From positions 1 through 18,373 of the forward strand of contig JAJDYK010000337.1 in the NCBI GenBank assembly GCA_022825185.1: a DNA stretch of 18,373 nt. The letters are read 5' to 3'. This DNA is from Candidatus Latescibacterota bacterium. Lineage in GTDB: Bacteria; Latescibacterota; UBA2968; UBA8231. A program made the position numbers and the translations under genes. Below are positions 14,893 to 18,373 of this stretch, piece after piece; within the stretch, counting starts at the first letter, position 1, and each line of letters starts with the position of its first letter. The notes under the pieces are model-generated. The model searched no databases. It was given only the letters and a program-made list of their open reading frames with translations, and had not been told where the DNA came from.

Positions 14893-17100
14893 ATGCGAAG
14901 CCTTATCTATTTCCTTACCCTCAGCCCCCTATATGCGATAGTCCTAGTCCTCGCATCAGTCTTCGCTCTACCAACCTTTGCCGACGTACGTCTGCCCAAG
15001 ATATTCGGCGATCACATGGTATTGCAGCGCGATAGCCCCCTGCCTATCTGGGGCTGGGCTAAGCCGGGAGAGCAGGTCATCGTCGAATTTCTCGGCCAAA
15101 TCGACAGTACCAGTGCCAATGCACAAGGCGAGTGGAAGGTGGAATTGCCACCAGCCCAAGCCGGTGGCCCCCATGTGCTGACAGTGACAGGCACCAATAG
15201 CATTGAACTGCAAAACGTGCTCGTCGGCGAAGTCTGGCTCTGCTCGGGGCAATCGAATATGGAAATGGGCATCAGTCTCTGCCTCAACCCAGAAGCGGAG
15301 ATCGCCGCAGCCAATCATCCACAAATCCGTCTCTTCCAGATTCCCAAAAAACTCAGCGCTGAACCGCAAACGGACATCGAGGCCGATTGGCACCTCTGTA
15401 CCCCGGAGACCATCGCCAAGGGCGGCTGGGGTGGATTCTCAGCCGCCGCCTACTATTTCGGTCGCCACTTGCAGCGCGAACTCGACGTGCCCATCGGCTT
15501 GATTCAGGCCGCTTGGGGTGGCACCCGCATCGAACCCTGGATCCCTCCCGCTGGTTTTGCCGCAGTACCTGCTGTGCGCGACATCTACGAGCAGCTACAA
15601 CTGCGGAATCCGCGCAGTGCTCTGTACAAAGCGCACTTAGGAGACGTATTGGACGAAGTCGAAGCCTGGCTCAATGTCGCCCAGGCGGCGCGACAACGCG
15701 AAGAGCCGGTACCGAAAATGCCGACCTATCCCCCCGAACTCCTGCCGCCAAACGACCCGCAGCAACCCGCCGTGCTCTACAACGCCATGATCCACCCCCT
15801 CGTCCCCTTTGCATTGCGCGGTGCCATCTGGTACCAAGGCGAGTCCAACCACACTGAGGGCATGCTCTACACAGAGAAAATGAAGGCACTCATCGGGGGT
15901 TGGCGCGGCCTTTGGCCGAACGGAGAGTTTCCGTTTTACTACGTGCAGATCGCCCCTTATTCCTACGGTGACGAAGCCTCTGATGTCCTACCCAAATTCT
16001 GGGAAGCGCAAACGGCCGCGCTGGGAATTCCCCACACCGGTATGGCCGTCATCCACGATGTAGGCGACCTCAATGATATCCATCCCAAAAACAAGCAGGA
16101 GGTCGGGCGGCGTTTGGCACTGATCGCGCTGGCCAAGACCTATAACCAAGAAGTGATCTACTCAGGTCCGCTCTACCGTTCGATGCAGATCAAAGGCGAC
16201 AAAATGCACTTGCGCTTTGACCACGGCGACGGCCTGAAAACACGCGATGGTACGACACCAAATCACTTTGCGGTGATCGACCAAGAACGCGGCGGATTCG
16301 TCAAAGCAAATGCTAAAATAGTAGGCGATGAGGTCGTAGTTTCGGCACCGGGTGTCGAACACCCCGTGGCAGTGCGCTTTGCCTGGCACAAGCTGGCTGA
16401 ACCTAACTTAGTCAACGCCGCCGGCCTACCCGCCACCCCATTCCGCGTGGGGGTCGTGCCCCAACGCGATCGGCTCAAAATGGAAGTGCCCGAAGCAGCA
16501 GACTATCACCTCGTGTACGACCTCGACCTGGCCAACCTCGGCGCGGATATCCACTACGACATCGACAATAGCGCTGCGATTACCGCGCCCTTTGACCGCA
16601 TCGCCTACTTTATGGAATTGCAACGCAGTGATGGCGAAACGCGCTTTCTCTACGTTTCACTGGATGCCTTTACCGATGATCTCAAAATGATCGGCGTACC
16701 CACCTTGGCCTCGGGGGCTCACTTCCAACAACCTGTCACTCGGATGAACATCTGGTCCAACACTGGCATACACAACGGCATCGGCTTAGAAGGAGGCCAC
16801 ATCGAATTCTGGCCCAATAACTACACCGCAGCCAACTCCTCTGCCGTGCCCAATGCCTCTCAGCATAGCTACGACTTTGGCGACCAGCCAATAGACCCCA
16901 CTGACGGCTATGGTAGTATGCAGATACACAACGCCACGACGGAACAGACGCTCTTTGCCATCAACCACTGGCGTCGAGGTGAACGCGCCGATATCGGCAT
17001 TGGCAATCGGGCGGATAAACACTCCGATTGGACTTTTGCCGGCAATGCACAGAGCTACTCTGCCAAAAGACTGCGAGTACTGGTGAGACTAGATCGGTGA
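14893..17100 (+). CDS. Secreted sialate O-acetylesterase (SASA family) with extra C-terminal domain
   Basis: A 735-residue protein with a signal peptide (…LASVFALPTFA-DVRLP). Residues 31-112 are the N-terminal beta domain usual for the family (KIFGDHMVLQRDSPLPIWGWA). The catalytic SASA/SGNH-like domain has GQSNMEM with nucleophile Ser121, WGGTRIEPW, WYQGESN (313-319) and DLNDIHPKNKQEVGRRLA, where His397 with a nearby Asp completes the catalytic site. The enzyme removes O-acetyl groups from sialic acids or, in many environmental members, other acetylated glycans. About 215 further residues (from about 520) form an additional beta-rich domain with FDRIAYFMEL, YVSLDAF, IEFWPNNY and DGYGSMQIHN. 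I recall similar tails in planctomycete-type esterases; their function is unknown to me. The ribosome site is weak (a GAAGAAGAA run about 15-25 bases upstream). It is divergent from the CRTAC1-like gene and convergent with the TonB receptor. Confidence 0.9.
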   Translation: MRSLIYFLTLSPLYAIVLVLASVFALPTFADVRLPKIFGDHMVLQRDSPLPIWGWAKPGEQVIVEFLGQIDSTSANAQGEWKVELPPAQAGGPHVLTVTGTNSIELQNVLVGEVWLCSGQSNMEMGISLCLNPEAEIAAANHPQIRLFQIPKKLSAEPQTDIEADWHLCTPETIAKGGWGGFSAAAYYFGRHLQRELDVPIGLIQAAWGGTRIEPWIPPAGFAAVPAVRDIYEQLQLRNPRSALYKAHLGDVLDEVEAWLNVAQAARQREEPVPKMPTYPPELLPPNDPQQPAVLYNAMIHPLVPFALRGAIWYQGESNHTEGMLYTEKMKALIGGWRGLWPNGEFPFYYVQIAPYSYGDEASDVLPKFWEAQTAALGIPHTGMAVIHDVGDLNDIHPKNKQEVGRRLALIALAKTYNQEVIYSGPLYRSMQIKGDKMHLRFDHGDGLKTRDGTTPNHFAVIDQERGGFVKANAKIVGDEVVVSAPGVEHPVAVRFAWHKLAEPNLVNAAGLPATPFRVGVVPQRDRLKMEVPEAADYHLVYDLDLANLGADIHYDIDNSAAITAPFDRIAYFMELQRSDGETRFLYVSLDAFTDDLKMIGVPTLASGAHFQQPVTRMNIWSNTGIHNGIGLEGGHIEFWPNNYTAANSSAVPNASQHSYDFGDQPIDPTDGYGSMQIHNATTEQTLFAINHWRRGERADIGIGNRADKHSDWTFAGNAQSYSAKRLRVLVRLDR

Positions 17101-17128
17101 ACTGAAGACTTGGCCCCTCATCGTGCCA

Positions 17129-18373
17129 CTAGAGCATCACTCTCAATCCAATATCCGCCGTCATACCATAACGTTCTTGCAACGCCGGAAAGCTAGTTTT
17201 CTGATTGAGATCAATATCATCCGCGCCTGTAATATTATTTAGGTTAAAAAACACCTGCATTCCAGACCACGGAAGCCGCTGACTGATCGCGAGATCCCAC
17301 CGCGTGTACTTGTCAGAGTGAATTCGCTGTTGCAACCAGAAGTCGGGTTTCTTGAAAATATTATCTTGGTACAAGGCAGACACTCTGGCTGAGAATCCAC
17401 GATAATCGAATCCAACTGCTAGGTTAAAAATGTCATTGGGCTGGTGCAATAGGCGGCTCGTATAAAACGTATCCACCACCGTTCTGTACAGCGTTCCGAG
17501 TTCATCATACGATATATCCAATTCCGTTCGCGGATAATTTGCTTCCGAAAACACTCGCGTATAGTTGATATTAAAGACCAGATTAGACAGGATACCAGGT
17601 AGATACCATGGATGCGTTTGCCAGTCAATTTCAATACCTCGAACGTCGGTCGGGTTTGGATTATTAATAAACGTACTGAAGTTATACAGTTGTCCATTCC
17701 CCTGACCGCCTTGTGGCAGATCCGGATATGCGCTGAGATCGCTAAGGAATGTTGTTGACGGGAAGATCAAGTCCTCTATGCGTTTTCGAAAAGCATTGAC
17801 AGTAAACAATCCTACTGCATTTCCATAGATCGACACAGCGAGATCAATATTCTCCGACGAAGCCGTCCTTAGCGAATAATTATTGTAAATGATCGTCGCC
17901 AGTGACACGTCATACCGTGGGACAATTGCGCTATAGTCCGGGTAGTTTAATGTATTGGTATAGGCAAAATGAATTTGCAACCACCGTAGCGGCTTGTACC
18001 GCGCATGGACCATAGGAAGCAGAAAGCCACGAGAATTAGTTGCGGTCGTATCCCTAGCATTGAATGCTATCCCACCGCCGGCATCTGGCAGTTGCACACC
18101 GCGATTGCCCGTATAGCTCGTCCTAAGGTTCTGGAAACGCATGCCGGGCAGTAGCGTAATCTTTTCGCCTATATTAACCGTGAGCATCCCAAAGGCTGCG
18201 CTCTTGGCCTCTGATCCATTGTAATCAAAGCCGAGAGATCTATACTCATTCTCTATGAAGCCTACATCTCTTGCTATGGCAATTCCTATGATCTCTTCCA
18301 TGAAATCAATATTCATCGGGTATGCCAGCGAATAGTCCCCGGCGAGAAAATTTCGATATGAATATGGATCGTC
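17129..18373 (-). CDS. TonB-dependent receptor, C-terminal barrel part, 5' truncated by the window
   Basis: The minus-strand frame stays open from its TAG (17129-17131) to the right edge. Upstream of the Met at 18316 it reads DDPYSYRNFLAGDYSLAYP, so that Met is internal and only about 414 C-terminal residues are seen. The pattern is that of a 22-strand TonB-dependent barrel. It has amphipathic strands alternating with loops, the barrel-domain motifs MVHARYKPLRWLQIHFAYT and ENIDLAVSIYGNAVGLFTVNAFRKRIEDLI, GIEIDWQ, a late RWDLAISQRLP strand, and the FFNLNNITG motif before the final strands. The chain ends DIGLRVML, without the usual terminal aromatic. The plug domain lies outside the window. 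Substrate unknown; the neighbouring esterase suggests glycans (inference). Base composition differs: four 60-base lines counted here average 44% G+C, against about 62% in three lines of other genes, hinting at a different origin. Confidence 0.85.
   Translation of the reverse strand, partial: DDPYSYRNFLAGDYSLAYPMNIDFMEEIIGIAIARDVGFIENEYRSLGFDYNGSEAKSAAFGMLTVNIGEKITLLPGMRFQNLRTSYTGNRGVQLPDAGGGIAFNARDTTATNSRGFLLPMVHARYKPLRWLQIHFAYTNTLNYPDYSAIVPRYDVSLATIIYNNYSLRTASSENIDLAVSIYGNAVGLFTVNAFRKRIEDLIFPSTTFLSDLSAYPDLPQGGQGNGQLYNFSTFINNPNPTDVRGIEIDWQTHPWYLPGILSNLVFNINYTRVFSEANYPRTELDISYDELGTLYRTVVDTFYTSRLLHQPNDIFNLAVGFDYRGFSARVSALYQDNIFKKPDFWLQQRIHSDKYTRWDLAISQRLPWSGMQVFFNLNNITGADDIDLNQKTSFPALQERYGMTADIGLRVML

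Overview
The window looks like chromosomal DNA of an uncultivated diderm (Gram-negative) bacterium. Almost every product carries a Sec or lipoprotein signal peptide, and there is a TonB-dependent receptor. C-terminal Ig-like domains of the FlgD/gliding-motility type, a CRTAC1-like (FG-GAP plus ASPIC/UnbV) lipoprotein, a CBM9-like secreted protein and a sialate O-acetylesterase are typical of FCB-group and neighbouring phyla (Latescibacterota- or Poribacteria-like lineages). That affiliation is inference; no rRNA or marker gene is present. No tRNA, CRISPR array, IS element or phage gene was seen, and no gene-free stretch exceeds about 205 bases.

Layout. Positions 2-1225 (+) are the 3' part of a modular surface protein (paralog A). 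It is followed by a large predicted outer-membrane or surface protein with an Asp-rich, calcium-binding-like segment (1319-4000, +). Ten bases later comes a polytopic GT-C (PMT/ArnT-like) glycosyltransferase fused to TPRs (4011-6281, +). A divergent pair of about 705-residue secreted paralogs follows: B (6291-8408, -) and C (8536-10659, +). Next is a secreted CBM9/DOMON-like protein (10863-11750, +). It converges on a lipoprotein with seven FG-GAP/VCBS calcium motifs, an ASPIC/UnbV domain and about ten TPRs (11768-14743, -). A sialate O-acetylesterase with an extra C-terminal domain (14893-17100, +) converges on the 3' end of a TonB-dependent receptor (17129-18373, -), which runs off the right edge.

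How the genes may work together. Paralogs A, B and C share a C-terminal module: a TPNGD motif, an Ig-like FlgD-type fold with WDG and VPPGLY, and a chain end of -[GS]-[VI]-A-Y. This looks like a common surface-anchoring or export tag. The neighbouring barrel-like protein, the membrane glycosyltransferase and the CBM9 protein would fit a module for building and glycosylating surface proteins that bind glycans. The right half (CRTAC1/TPR lipoprotein, esterase, TonB receptor) fits acquisition of acetylated glycans. Both functional pictures are inference from domains and gene order.

The sequence-level points most worth checking are the conserved C-terminal tag, the divergent B/C pair with its single 127-base control region, an intrinsic terminator embedded in the coding end of the opposing gene (11780-11824), and upstream elements shared by the genes at 1319 and 10863.
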